DNA of 64,000 nucleotides. Source: Mycolicibacterium moriokaense (GTDB taxonomy: Bacteria > Actinomycetota > Actinomycetes > Mycobacteriales > Mycobacteriaceae). Where the stretch lies: the NCBI RefSeq assembly GCF_003201655.1, contig NZ_QJJU01000028.1:1-64000 (forward strand). The letters are read 5' to 3'. Below the pieces are notes generated by a model. It saw only the letters and a program-made list of their open reading frames with translations, searched no databases and was not told the DNA's origin. Numbering within the stretch: position 1 is the stretch's first letter; every line of letters begins with the position of its first letter. Shown here piece after piece: positions 14,153 to 21,963 of this stretch. Position numbers and translations under genes: made by a program.

Positions 14153-15673
14153 CTATTTCGATACACGGCTTTCCGGGTCGAGACCTAATAGCTGCACCGC
14201 GGTGGCCTTTCCCTTTAAGGCGTGCAATCCCCGGTCGGTGAGTCCCGATGGCCGGGAAGCCAGTGCGTTGACGGTGTGCTGAGTAAGAAGGATTGCGTCG
14301 CCGGTGGTCTTGGTGAGCTGCTCGACACGTGCGGCGACGTTGGTGGTGTCACCGATCAGTGTGAACTCAAGATGACTTCCACCGCCGATGGTGCCCGCGA
14401 TGACCACACCGGTATTGATCCCGATGCCGATTCGAAGCTCGCCGCCGAATCGCTCAGCGACCAGGCGATGGATCTGAACGGCGGCACCCACTGCCGCGTC
14501 GGCATGATCGGAGAGATCGTTAGGAGCGCCGAACACCGCGAGCGCACCGTCACCAAGGAACTTGTTCACATGCCCGCCCGCGTCGACGACGGCCGGTACG
14601 ACAATCTCGAACAGGGCGTTGAGGCGGGCGACGGTGTCCTCGGCGCTGTGGGATTCGGCGTAGGGGGTGAAGTCGCGGACGTCGACGAACATCACCGTCA
14701 CTACACGACGTTCACCGGTGAACACATCATCACCCTGCTCAAGCAGGCGTGCCGCCAAGACGGGGTCGACATAGCTGCCGAATGCGGCGTGAAGTCGTTG
14801 CCGCTCAGCCAAACCGGCCTGCATGCGATTGAACGATGCCGCCAGCGCACCGAGGTCGTCGTCTTGCACCACCGGCAGGCGCTGGCTGTAGTCACCGGCC
14901 GCAACACGTTCCGTTCCCTCGGCCAGATCGCGAATAGGCTGTAGAGACGGCGAGACAACAGCGCCGACGGTGATCGGTAGCCCAAAGCCAAGTGCCAACA
15001 CACCCGCGATCACCACGAACAGCACTGGCGCGTCGCTGACCCGATCCAGCACGGCCCCCAGCATCGCGCCGATGACGGTGAACCCGAATATCGAGGCGGT
15101 CATCGAGAGGTTTAACCACGCGGCAAAAGTCGGACGAGAACGCGGCAGAGAATCACCGATCCCCGTATCCCCGGCGAGGGCGGCCCTGGCCGGTCGTAGT
15201 GCTCCTTGCATCCGTGTGTGTACACCGATCAGCTCCAGGGCAAGTCCGATGGCTGCGCCCAAGACCGCGTATTGGACGAGCCGCGACCCGCTCGCTCCGG
15301 CGACCGCAGCGACTACCACAAAGAACAGGGCGTCCCACACAGGCATGAACCACAACCCTCGAACACCCACCGTCCGAGACCATCTATAGGTGGCGTTCAA
15401 GGCCTCCGCCCGATCAACTTCGTGACCGGCAGCCCAACGCTCCACGATGCGGCTGCTTCCCGCGCCGGGAGGAAACACCACGCACGCGAACATCACCACC
15501 GCGACGGTGGTGACAACAGCCGCCTCGAGGTAGTGAGTCGACTTCTCGAGACCAACAACTACAAACGACCAAACGAGGTGGACCAAGAACGTTGAGGCCA
15601 ACACGACGACAAGGATCACCCATGAATACCTCGCCCCGTACCGATCCCACGCCCACTGCCAGATGCGATCCAT
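14153..15673 (-). CDS. membrane-bound class III adenylate cyclase with HAMP domain
   Basis: The 506-aa product makes cAMP from ATP. About six hydrophobic segments occupy the first ~250 residues. A HAMP linker follows (PSLQPIRDLAEGTERVAAGD...LAASFNRMQAGL). The C-terminal cyclase domain has both metal Asp sites (VTVMFVDVRDFTPY and KFLGDGALAVFG), the Lys of GGHVNKFLGDG for adenine recognition, and FTLIGDTTNVAARVEQ with the Asp, Asn and Arg positions of the active site. This is the arrangement of the mycobacterial six-TM/HAMP cyclases related to Rv1318c-Rv1320c and Rv3645. All key residues appear present, so it should be active. It is a single leftward gene. Confidence 0.85.
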   Translation of the reverse strand: MDRIWQWAWDRYGARYSWVILVVVLASTFLVHLVWSFVVVGLEKSTHYLEAAVVTTVAVVMFACVVFPPGAGSSRIVERWAAGHEVDRAEALNATYRWSRTVGVRGLWFMPVWDALFFVVVAAVAGASGSRLVQYAVLGAAIGLALELIGVHTRMQGALRPARAALAGDTGIGDSLPRSRPTFAAWLNLSMTASIFGFTVIGAMLGAVLDRVSDAPVLFVVIAGVLALGFGLPITVGAVVSPSLQPIRDLAEGTERVAAGDYSQRLPVVQDDDLGALAASFNRMQAGLAERQRLHAAFGSYVDPVLAARLLEQGDDVFTGERRVVTVMFVDVRDFTPYAESHSAEDTVARLNALFEIVVPAVVDAGGHVNKFLGDGALAVFGAPNDLSDHADAAVGAAVQIHRLVAERFGGELRIGIGINTGVVIAGTIGGGSHLEFTLIGDTTNVAARVEQLTKTTGDAILLTQHTVNALASRPSGLTDRGLHALKGKATAVQLLGLDPESRVSK

Positions 15674-16042
15674 GCCGGGAGGGTAATCGTCCTACGCGCT
15701 CGATCCGCAGCAAACGGCCTACAGCCAGCGGGCTACGAGACGGATTTTCGAGACTCTCGTATGTCGTCTCTTATGCGGCACCGGACAGCGGACCGGCCTT
15801 CGGCGCTACCGGGCAAGTGCACAGAATCGGCTCGATCGCATTCAGCAGCGCGACATCGCAGTCGGTGACCGGGGACGCAGTTGCCAGCGGCGTCGGGCAA
15901 CAGGCCGGAAAGTGATCTTCTCCACAGCCTGGGGATAACCCAGTTGGTGTTAACCGACAGTTCGCTGCACCGTTAGACAGTCGGTACGGAGCCTTAGTTT
16001 CCGGTCACGCGGCCAAGTGGTTCGCGTGCAAGGAGGCGAAGG
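15674..16042. other. divergent intergenic region
   Basis: This is the interval between the cyclase gene and the phosphoribosyltransferase gene. A GAGACG...CGTCTC inverted repeat (about 15737-15770) surrounds a second short inverted repeat, CGAGACTCTCG, and could be an operator for the cyclase. No gene was recognised. Confidence 0.35.
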
Positions 16043-16789
16043 ATGTCGATACCCGCGTCGAAACGTGTGCCGTCGGAGCCCGCCCCGGGGCTCAGAGTCC
16101 TGCGCAATGTCGTGCGTCGGCCAGGGCGCACGTGCGGCGTGTGTGCGACGCCGGTCAACGGCTATGGGCTGTGTTGGCCTTGTCGCGACCGCCGATGTAT
16201 CGAGGGTCTGGCTGATCTCGTGGTGCCGCTGGCGTACGCGGTTGACGGCACCGAATCCGCTGCCGGGCTGCGCAACTTCAAGAATCACCCGCGGCAGTGT
16301 GAACGGGAGCGATGTGGATCGATCGTCCGCGAGGCTCTACGGCTAGGAACCTCACTGCATGAACAGTGCGTCGGCGTTGCGGTCGGCCAGCCGGTCTCTG
16401 CGCGAGTCGTGATCCCGTCGCTGACGAGCCGGCTCGGCGTACACCCGATGACGTCGATCGCCGAATCTTTGGGATTGATGAGCGATGTCGCGCTAAGGCC
16501 AGCGCTCGACGCACGCTGCGACCGCGTCGTGGACCCTGAGAAGTTCACCATCCACGGTGCCGTCAAAGGTCGACACGTCCTGGTGATCGACGACGTGTGG
16601 ACCACCGGGTCCAACGCCCAATCGGCAGCGCTCTCTATTCGTCGAGCCGGAGCGGCCGCGGTCAGCATCATGGTGATTGCGCGCTGGCTGAGTCCACATC
16701 ATCCGTTAACCGCGAAGTTCATTCGCGAACGACTGCAGCAGCACTACGACCCGCTCGTCTGTCCGGTCACCGGCGATCACTGCCCGTGA
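16043..16789 (+). CDS. ComF-like phosphoribosyltransferase family protein
   Basis: The 248-aa product carries an N-terminal zinc-finger-like cluster (CGVCATPVNGYGLCWPCRDRR, four Cys) and a C-terminal PRTase fold. The PRPP loop is VLVIDDVWTTGSNAQSAALS (residues ~175-195), the family signature with two acidic residues and TTG. This resembles ComF/GntX-type proteins, with the usual double-zinc N-terminus reduced. Translation starts at ATG 16043 with a near-ideal AAGGAGG 6 bases upstream. It is followed by the convergent whiB gene. The role on the plasmid is unknown: nucleotide salvage or DNA uptake-related chemistry are guesses. Confidence 0.7.
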   Translation: MSIPASKRVPSEPAPGLRVLRNVVRRPGRTCGVCATPVNGYGLCWPCRDRRCIEGLADLVVPLAYAVDGTESAAGLRNFKNHPRQCERERCGSIVREALRLGTSLHEQCVGVAVGQPVSARVVIPSLTSRLGVHPMTSIAESLGLMSDVALRPALDARCDRVVDPEKFTIHGAVKGRHVLVIDDVWTTGSNAQSAALSIRRAGAAAVSIMVIARWLSPHHPLTAKFIRERLQQHYDPLVCPVTGDHCP

Positions 16790-16807
16790 ACTTCTGGCGC
16801 TCGGGTG

Positions 16808-17089
16808 CTACGCGGTGTCAGAAACGTCGTAACCGCCATGGGCAGCCAACGAGCGCAGCTGGCGCAGCGCGAATTTGCGCCCGCGCCCCTCTTCGGGGAT
16901 GTTGACCCCCGACCACATACCCTCGGCGCCGGGGATCTTCAGCGCTTCACTGGCACACAACCACCGCCGCGGGCACGCCCGGCACAACGCTTTCAGCTCC
17001 GGATCCTCGCCGCCAGCGGCCCATCGATCCGGATCGCCCAGACACGGCGAAGCCGTCACCGGCAGTGGTTTGTCGATCATCACCGTCAC
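16808..17089 (-). CDS. WhiB-like iron-sulfur regulator
   Basis: The 93-aa product contains SPCLGDPDRWAAGG, ALCRACPRRWLCASEAL and GMWSGVNIPEEGRGR. These give the four WhiB cysteines (C, then C-x2-C-x5-C), the G-M-W-S-G turn and a basic tail for DNA binding. I chose GTG 17089 because GGAGG lies 7 bases before it; an in-frame ATG at 17080 is an alternative. The gene is divergent from the XRE regulator at 17283, and the region between them holds four GCTAGCGTT-type sites. It may regulate the adjacent secretion locus, as WhiB6 does for ESX-1; that is analogy only. Confidence 0.8.
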   Translation of the reverse strand: MTVMIDKPLPVTASPCLGDPDRWAAGGEDPELKALCRACPRRWLCASEALKIPGAEGMWSGVNIPEEGRGRKFALRQLRSLAAHGGYDVSDTA

Positions 17090-17130
17090 CGAAACTCCTC
17101 CCACCTCTGCTGCCACATCATGCCTAAACA

Positions 17131-17205
17131 CTAGCGTCATAACGCTAGCGTTGCAATAGTTCGGCTAGCGTTTACGCAAGCGTTGCAGCTGCATACGCTA
17201 GCGTT
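17131..17205. promoter_or_regulatory. cluster of GCTAGCGTT operator-like sites
   Basis: Within 75 bases the motif appears as CTAGCGTC (17131), a perfect AACGCTAGCGTT palindrome (17141-17152), GCTAGCGTTTACGCAAGCGTT (17164-17184) and TACGCTAGCGTT (17194-17205). They fill the divergent promoter region between whiB and the XRE gene, so one of these two proteins is the likely binder. Confidence 0.6.
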
Positions 17206-17282
17206 CCATGCATGGCGCTATTGCTCAGCCGCTTGCTTTTGGATATGCAGGCGGCTACCTGGACGGCGGATACACTGGCCCG

Positions 17283-17993
17283 ATGCTTGACGATGCGTCT
17301 GCGCCGGGCACCTCCCGCGCGGGAGCCGCATTTGCCAGGCGCAGGCAGGAATTGGGGATCTCTCAACGCGGATTGGCCAGCAAGGGCATCATCACCGCCA
17401 GCTCGCTCATCGCGTTCGAGAAAGGCCGGAGCTGGCCGCGCGAGCGCACTCGCGCCACGCTGGAAGAGCTAGTGCAGTGGCCGGCCGGAACACTAGCGGC
17501 CGTCCGGGCCGGTTCTGAGATACCGGGGAGCACCACTAGCCCAGCCGTTGAGGAGCCCGACGCACCGTTGATCATCGGCGCGGTTGACGTCGCGTTGAGC
17601 ACGGTCAACGCCGCGATCGCCAATCTTCCTTCCGACGCTCATCCCAAGTTCGCCGTATATGTGCAGGCGATTCTGTCCGACCTGCGCCGACTGGAGGCGA
17701 TCACCGCCCAAGCGTTGCGCAGCAGTCAAGGTTCCCCGGGAGTCATCAAATCTCTCTCCGCGGTCCGTCGCGGCTACGACGAGTTGATGAGCCGCGCGGC
17801 GGCCACACCCGAAGCCACGCTGGGCCAGCGCCTCTATACCGCGCGACGCCGCGCTAACCTCACGGCGGCCGAGGCCGCCGCCGCGCTGGGATCGTCCGTC
17901 GACCTGATCATCGCTGTGGAGGGCGAGACTTCACCGCCCGCCGATATGCAGACGCGCATCGAGGAACTGATTTCGGAACTCAACGCAGACTGA
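17283..17993 (+). CDS. XRE-family regulator with two HTH regions
   Basis: The 236-aa product has an N-terminal XRE-type HTH (FARRRQELGISQRGLASKGI, then TASSLIAFEKGRSWPRERTR) and a C-terminal region that looks like a second, shorter one (LGQRLYTARRRANLTAAEAA, ALGSSVDLIIAVEGE). The helical middle could be a dimerisation segment. The frame is open to an ATG at 17208, but the operator cluster occupies that part, so I prefer ATG 17283 (MLDDASAPGTSRAG). EspR, which controls ESX-1 genes, is also an XRE-type protein, and this gene heads a secretion-associated locus. A matching role is inferred. Confidence 0.7.
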   Translation: MLDDASAPGTSRAGAAFARRRQELGISQRGLASKGIITASSLIAFEKGRSWPRERTRATLEELVQWPAGTLAAVRAGSEIPGSTTSPAVEEPDAPLIIGAVDVALSTVNAAIANLPSDAHPKFAVYVQAILSDLRRLEAITAQALRSSQGSPGVIKSLSAVRRGYDELMSRAAATPEATLGQRLYTARRRANLTAAEAAAALGSSVDLIIAVEGETSPPADMQTRIEELISELNAD

Positions 17994-18047
17994 CAACGCA
18001 ACGGCGCTGTGTTGCGCCGCGGTCAGCGAGAGGTGGACACTGCTGCC

Positions 18048-18539
18048 ATGTCGGTGCAGCACGTCGTGGACCACGCGGTCGAGGTGCTGAGCCGCGCCGA
18101 GTCCCTCTTCTCCGCGCCTGCTGATCCCGCGCCGTCACAGAGCACCGCTGCGGTCGACGACGCCTCAGAGGCCAGCCGCGCGATCGGCGCACATACCGAT
18201 GAGCTCGGTGGTGCGCTGGCGTCGGCACATCACGAGATGCTCGACAACGTCGCTCGTCGCCTCGATGCCATTGGTGACACGGATTCTCGGCTCGCCGAGC
18301 AGCTGATGCGAGCCGCCGAATCGCATGCAAGCGGTGCGTCGCAGGCCACCGACTTGCGCCTTGGGACGGAAGAACTTCCATCCCGCCTGGGTCCGACGAC
18401 CGAGTTGCCCGCCACTGAACTGGCCGGGCTGCTCGCCCTGCGTAACCAGCTTGCCGACATGCAGCGTCTCCTCGCCGAGCACACCAGCCAGGCGGCACGC
18501 GATGCCGACGTCATTCGTGGCTTGGGGTATCAGCCGTAG
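18048..18539 (+). CDS. ESX-associated protein sharing the N-terminal motif of the NlpC/P60 protein, 163 aa
   Basis: This product begins MSVQHVVDHAVEVLSRAESL-FSAP and is helical throughout. Its N-terminus parallels the protein at 19939 (VVQEVGEALGRAHSLFGD) and the small protein at 21795 (NVLGLLSRAQKLFGGQ). I therefore treat the three as paralogues within a type VII secretion-associated locus. It lacks the Gly-rich linker and the NlpC/P60 domain. The IS110 transposase gene overlaps its last 29 bases in the opposite direction, so the present C-terminus (RGLGYQP) may be partly created by the insertion. No enzymatic motif is visible. Confidence 0.6.
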   Translation: MSVQHVVDHAVEVLSRAESLFSAPADPAPSQSTAAVDDASEASRAIGAHTDELGGALASAHHEMLDNVARRLDAIGDTDSRLAEQLMRAAESHASGASQATDLRLGTEELPSRLGPTTELPATELAGLLALRNQLADMQRLLAEHTSQAARDADVIRGLGYQP

Positions 18540-19572
18540 CCTGACTGCGGCGGTCTGCTTCATCGGCGTGTAGGCGACTGAACACGACGCGGGTGATGCG
18601 CCGCTTCAAGTTGCGCAACGCTGCCGGCGACGAGTCACCGGCTTTTCGTCGCTTGTCGTAATACTGTCGACCCGGGCCGTCCAAGCGGATCTGGGTCACC
18701 GCAATCCGATGGATCGCGGAGTTGAGTTGGCGGTTACCCGATCGAGTCATACGGACATGTCCCGCAGTCGATCCCGACGAGTGCGGCAGCGGTGCGACCC
18801 CGATGTAGCGTGCATAGGCCGCCTCGCTCTTGAATCGCGAAACGTTGGCCGTTTCGGCCACGATCTTGGCGGCGGTCAGCTCTCCGCATCCCGGCAGGGC
18901 GAGCAGGTGCTTCGCATGGATGCGCGACTGCTCAACAATGCGCTTCTCCAGCATGTTGATCTCCTGGGTCAGCCGCGCGATGTCGTTGAGTTCGTCGCAG
19001 GCGAGCTCGGCCACCAAGCCGGGAAGTTCGGCTAGCCACGCCGCGACCGGATCTCGGTTCTTGGCATACATCAGCGGCTTGAGGTTGGTCGAACGGACGG
19101 GGTCGAGCTCATGGATGCGCCACTGCACCCGGTTAGTGGTGGCGGTGCGCTGATCGACGAGGACATCTCTGCGCTCGGTGAGCAGTCGCAGATCCCGCGA
19201 TACCTGATCATGCTGCGCCACAGGCAAGTCCGGCTCTCGCAGTGCCGCCCTCGCGATCTCAGTCGCGTCGATCGAGTCCGACTTGCCGCGGGACCGCGCG
19301 GAGGCGCGGGTGCGGGCCATCAATTTTGTCGGTACCCGCACCACCCGTTGCCCCGAGTCCATCAGTTCGTGCTCGAGGCGGCCGGAGACGGTGCGGACGT
19401 CTTCGATTGCCCACGTGAGCTCGGGGCCATATTTGAGCAGCGCCCATTTCAGCGCCGAGGCGTTGCCCACACTGGTGGCCGGCACCGTCGTCTCGCCGAG
19501 CCGCTGTCCTCGGTTGTCGACCGCGACGCAGGTGTGGGTTCGTTTGTGCGCGTCCACGCCGACGATGATCAT
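18511..19572 (-). CDS. IS110-family transposase
   Basis: The 353-aa product starts MIIVGVDAHKRTHTCVAVDN with the first Asp of the N-terminal RuvC-like DEDD domain. It continues with WAIEDVRTVSGRLEHEL, KSDSIDATEIARAAL (the DxxDA motif), and a C-terminal transposase_20 domain: LPGCGELTAAKIVAETANVS and RMTRSGNRQLNSAIHRIAV, with the Ser nucleophile region. All boxes look intact, so it is probably functional. IS110 elements have no inverted ends, so the element's limits cannot be drawn precisely; about 18540-19640 is likely. It separates the first paralogue from the NlpC/P60 gene. An upstream ATG at 19623 is less likely as start. 19640-19938 holds no gene. Confidence 0.9.
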   Translation of the reverse strand: MIIVGVDAHKRTHTCVAVDNRGQRLGETTVPATSVGNASALKWALLKYGPELTWAIEDVRTVSGRLEHELMDSGQRVVRVPTKLMARTRASARSRGKSDSIDATEIARAALREPDLPVAQHDQVSRDLRLLTERRDVLVDQRTATTNRVQWRIHELDPVRSTNLKPLMYAKNRDPVAAWLAELPGLVAELACDELNDIARLTQEINMLEKRIVEQSRIHAKHLLALPGCGELTAAKIVAETANVSRFKSEAAYARYIGVAPLPHSSGSTAGHVRMTRSGNRQLNSAIHRIAVTQIRLDGPGRQYYDKRRKAGDSSPAALRNLKRRITRVVFSRLHADEADRRSQATADTPSHE

Positions 19573-19938
19573 GGGCCTCGCCTGTTCTCGTTGTGGCGGA
19601 GTGTGTTTCGGCGGTCCGGTCACCCGGGGCCGGCACGGCTGGCGTGTAGTCAGCCCTCCGGCGACACCAACTGCTTCAGCCAGGCCCCAGGTGTGCGGAT
19701 CACTACCGCGCCAGCGCGGTCAATGCGGATCGACTCCTCTCGCGCCGGCTTGTCTCGTTACCCGAATCCGGCATCGCAAGCCACAGCCAGCCCGAAGGCG
19801 GCAGCAATTCTAAAAGCCAAGCCGGGGTTCAAGACAGCCATACGGTATTCCACTACCACCGTCCATGGGGCGATTGGCCGGCACCCGGTTCCAAAGTTTG
19901 TGCCAGAACCACATCGCGGGTGCCTCGATACTGAATGT

Positions 19939-20997
19939 GTGACCATCGATGCCGTTGTGCAGGAAGTGGGCGAGGCGCTCGGTCGTGCACACTCGCTCTT
20001 CGGTGACCCGCCGTCCTCCGGAGGTTTCGCTGCGCGCGGGGCGGGATCCGCGCTGGCCGACGCGGGTGATGGCGTCCGGTCCGGCCGCGCACAGATCTCG
20101 GCTCTGTCGGGCGAGTTCTCCACCGGTTACGGCGCTTTCGGTGACCGAGTCGCGCCGAGCCTGGACGGGCTGGCCGGAAACGATCAGCGTCTCAGCGATC
20201 GACTCCACGATGCCGCCGGCACCGATCAATCCGGCCGCACCGCATCCGGCAGAGTCCTCACCGGAGCCGCCGCCGACACCACCGCTCTCGCGCCGTACAC
20301 AAGCACACCGGCAGGCCAGCGGGCGCTCATCACCGCGCTGCGTGCCCGTGTCGCCCATCAGCAGCAGGTGGTCACGGCGTATCGCGCGCGCGACGCGAGG
20401 ATGGCCGCACTGCTGCGCTCGATGGCCTACCGGGCGCGCAGCGCGGGCGGTCTCGGCGGCGGAATGCCGTTCGGCGGCGGTGGTTTCGGCGGCCCCAGTT
20501 CGGTTGGATCGGGTGGTGGCGGGTCACCTTTAGGGGGCTTACCGGGAGTTCCGCCGTTGGCGGGCAGGCGCCCCGACGGGACTCCACACACCGTGCTGGC
20601 CTCACACGTCGATCTCCGCGCCGAGGCGGTGGCCGCTGGTCCGGGCGGCGTCGCCGCCACCGCGGCGTTGAGCAAACAGGGCACACCGTATGTGTGGGGC
20701 GCGAAGGGACCCGATCGGTTCGACTGCTCGGGTCTGACGCAATGGGCCTGGGCGCGCGCCGGTGTCGACCTGGGCCCCGACACCTACAGCCAAGTCACTC
20801 AAGGTGTCCCGGTGGCACCGGGTGACGTACGCGCCGGCGACCTGATCTTTCCGAAGGACGATTTCGACGGTCGTGGTCCCGGCCATGTGCAGTTGGCGAT
20901 TTCGCCCACCGAGGTGGTCCATGCCCCACAGACCGGTGACGTGGTGCGCATCGCCCCGATGCCCTCGGCGTACGTCGCTCGCCGGCCGGTCCCGTAA
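19939..20997 (+). CDS. NlpC/P60 peptidoglycan hydrolase with ESX-type N-terminal domain
   Basis: The 352-aa product joins an N-terminal helical domain (residues ~1-165) to a Gly-rich linker (GGGMPFGGGGFGGPSS...) and a C-terminal NlpC/P60 domain (~240-350). The latter shows the catalytic Cys in RFDCSGLTQWAWARAG, a His in GHVQLAI and a polar third position downstream (VVHAPQTG). It would cut stem peptides in the cell wall. Members of this type sit next to ESX-2-like loci in mycobacteria (compare Rv3896c). I chose GTG 19939, since the longer frame upstream runs through the IS110 flank. The locus suggests secretion by, or wall remodelling for, type VII secretion. Confidence 0.75.
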   Translation: MTIDAVVQEVGEALGRAHSLFGDPPSSGGFAARGAGSALADAGDGVRSGRAQISALSGEFSTGYGAFGDRVAPSLDGLAGNDQRLSDRLHDAAGTDQSGRTASGRVLTGAAADTTALAPYTSTPAGQRALITALRARVAHQQQVVTAYRARDARMAALLRSMAYRARSAGGLGGGMPFGGGGFGGPSSVGSGGGGSPLGGLPGVPPLAGRRPDGTPHTVLASHVDLRAEAVAAGPGGVAATAALSKQGTPYVWGAKGPDRFDCSGLTQWAWARAGVDLGPDTYSQVTQGVPVAPGDVRAGDLIFPKDDFDGRGPGHVQLAISPTEVVHAPQTGDVVRIAPMPSAYVARRPVP

Positions 20998-21015
20998 GCG
21001 ACGACGCCAATCGCG

Positions 21016-21543
21016 TCAGCCCGGGGCTGTCTCGCGCTGGTCGATTGCTGTCGCCAGCCTCAAGATCCGCCGACGCAGCACCAGCCCGTAACCGAGGGAC
21101 CACACCGCCGCTATGACGAGCAGCGCGACGAGTGCCCACTGGTGGGCCAGGCTGTTCAGCAGCGCGAGGGCGGCGAACAAGGTGACCGTCGCCGGGGTCC
21201 ATCTCATCGACTGGCGGCTCACGTCGAGCCAGCGCTGCCAGGCAGCGGGCTCGATGTCTTCGGGCAGGTGCCCGGTCCGCAACGACTGCGAGTAGGTGAT
21301 GGCTTGCTCGGTCGAACCGTAGACCCGGCGGATGCGTTGGTCGCCCACCACGACCCCGATGACGCCGGCCACGACGCCGGCAATGGCCGCCATTACGGCT
21401 CGCGCGGCCACGGAGTTGGGGAACATGGCCGAACTTGCCTGAAGGGTGGCGAGCTGGGTGACGCCGAAAAGGGCCGCGAACACCCATGCGCCGGTGACGG
21501 CGGCGCGTGCTGCCAGTGGCAGCCGGTACAACCAGGTTTGCAT
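21016..21543 (-). CDS. four-TM membrane protein of unknown function, 175 aa
   Basis: Not recognised. Two hydrophobic segments lie in the first ~70 residues (AAVTGAWVFAALFGVTQLAT, AVMAAIAGVVAGVIGVVVGD) and two near the C-terminus (VTLFAALALLNSLAHQW, ALVALLVIAAVWSLGYGLVL). They flank a cytoplasmic-looking loop with several Trp and Gln. There is no signal peptide and no enzymatic motif. It is leftward, against the surrounding secretion genes, and its stop is 19 bases from the stop of the NlpC/P60 gene. Confidence 0.6.
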   Translation of the reverse strand: MQTWLYRLPLAARAAVTGAWVFAALFGVTQLATLQASSAMFPNSVAARAVMAAIAGVVAGVIGVVVGDQRIRRVYGSTEQAITYSQSLRTGHLPEDIEPAAWQRWLDVSRQSMRWTPATVTLFAALALLNSLAHQWALVALLVIAAVWSLGYGLVLRRRILRLATAIDQRETAPG

Positions 21544-21794
21544 GTGCGCTCCTCGAGTCAGATCGCAACCGAAGGCCGGCTACAAGCGTAAGGGCACGCC
21601 GGCTGCCCAGGGGGGACACTTTTTGACACCCGGGACGCGGGCGACTGGATTCCCCTGAACTGACGGGTGTTTCGAACCAGATCGCCGCGGGGTGAACAGC
21701 GCTCTGGATGCGGTCGCGTGGCGCGGGGATTTAGTGCACGGAGGGCCATCCGGGCGCCATTAGGCTCGAATTCAACGCAGGAAAGGATGGGGCA

Positions 21795-21947
21795 GTGGAC
21801 GCCGCTCTGCACGAAGAAGCCACCAACGTTCTCGGGCTGCTCTCCCGAGCGCAGAAGCTGTTCGGCGGGCAGGCCCCGCCCGATGATCCGCCGGCATTCG
21901 TCGCGCCGCCCGACTTGGAGGCCGACCTCGGCCGCGGCTGGTTCTAG
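21795..21947 (+). CDS. 50-aa protein with the locus-specific N-terminal motif
   Basis: The frame runs from GTG 21795, 7 bases after a GAAAGGA site, to TAG 21945. The product MDAALHEEATNVLGLLSRAQ-KLFGG then has a Pro/Asp-rich tail (PPDDPPAFVAPPDLEAD) and ends GWF. It matches only the N-terminal helix of the proteins at 18048 and 19939 and stops before their second helix. It is the first gene of a tight rightward operon that continues with the 611-aa gene 16 bases downstream. It could be a free-standing docking peptide or a shortened paralogue. Confidence 0.6.
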   Translation: MDAALHEEATNVLGLLSRAQKLFGGQAPPDDPPAFVAPPDLEADLGRGWF

Positions 21948-21963
21948 AGCACGCGGATAGCCG

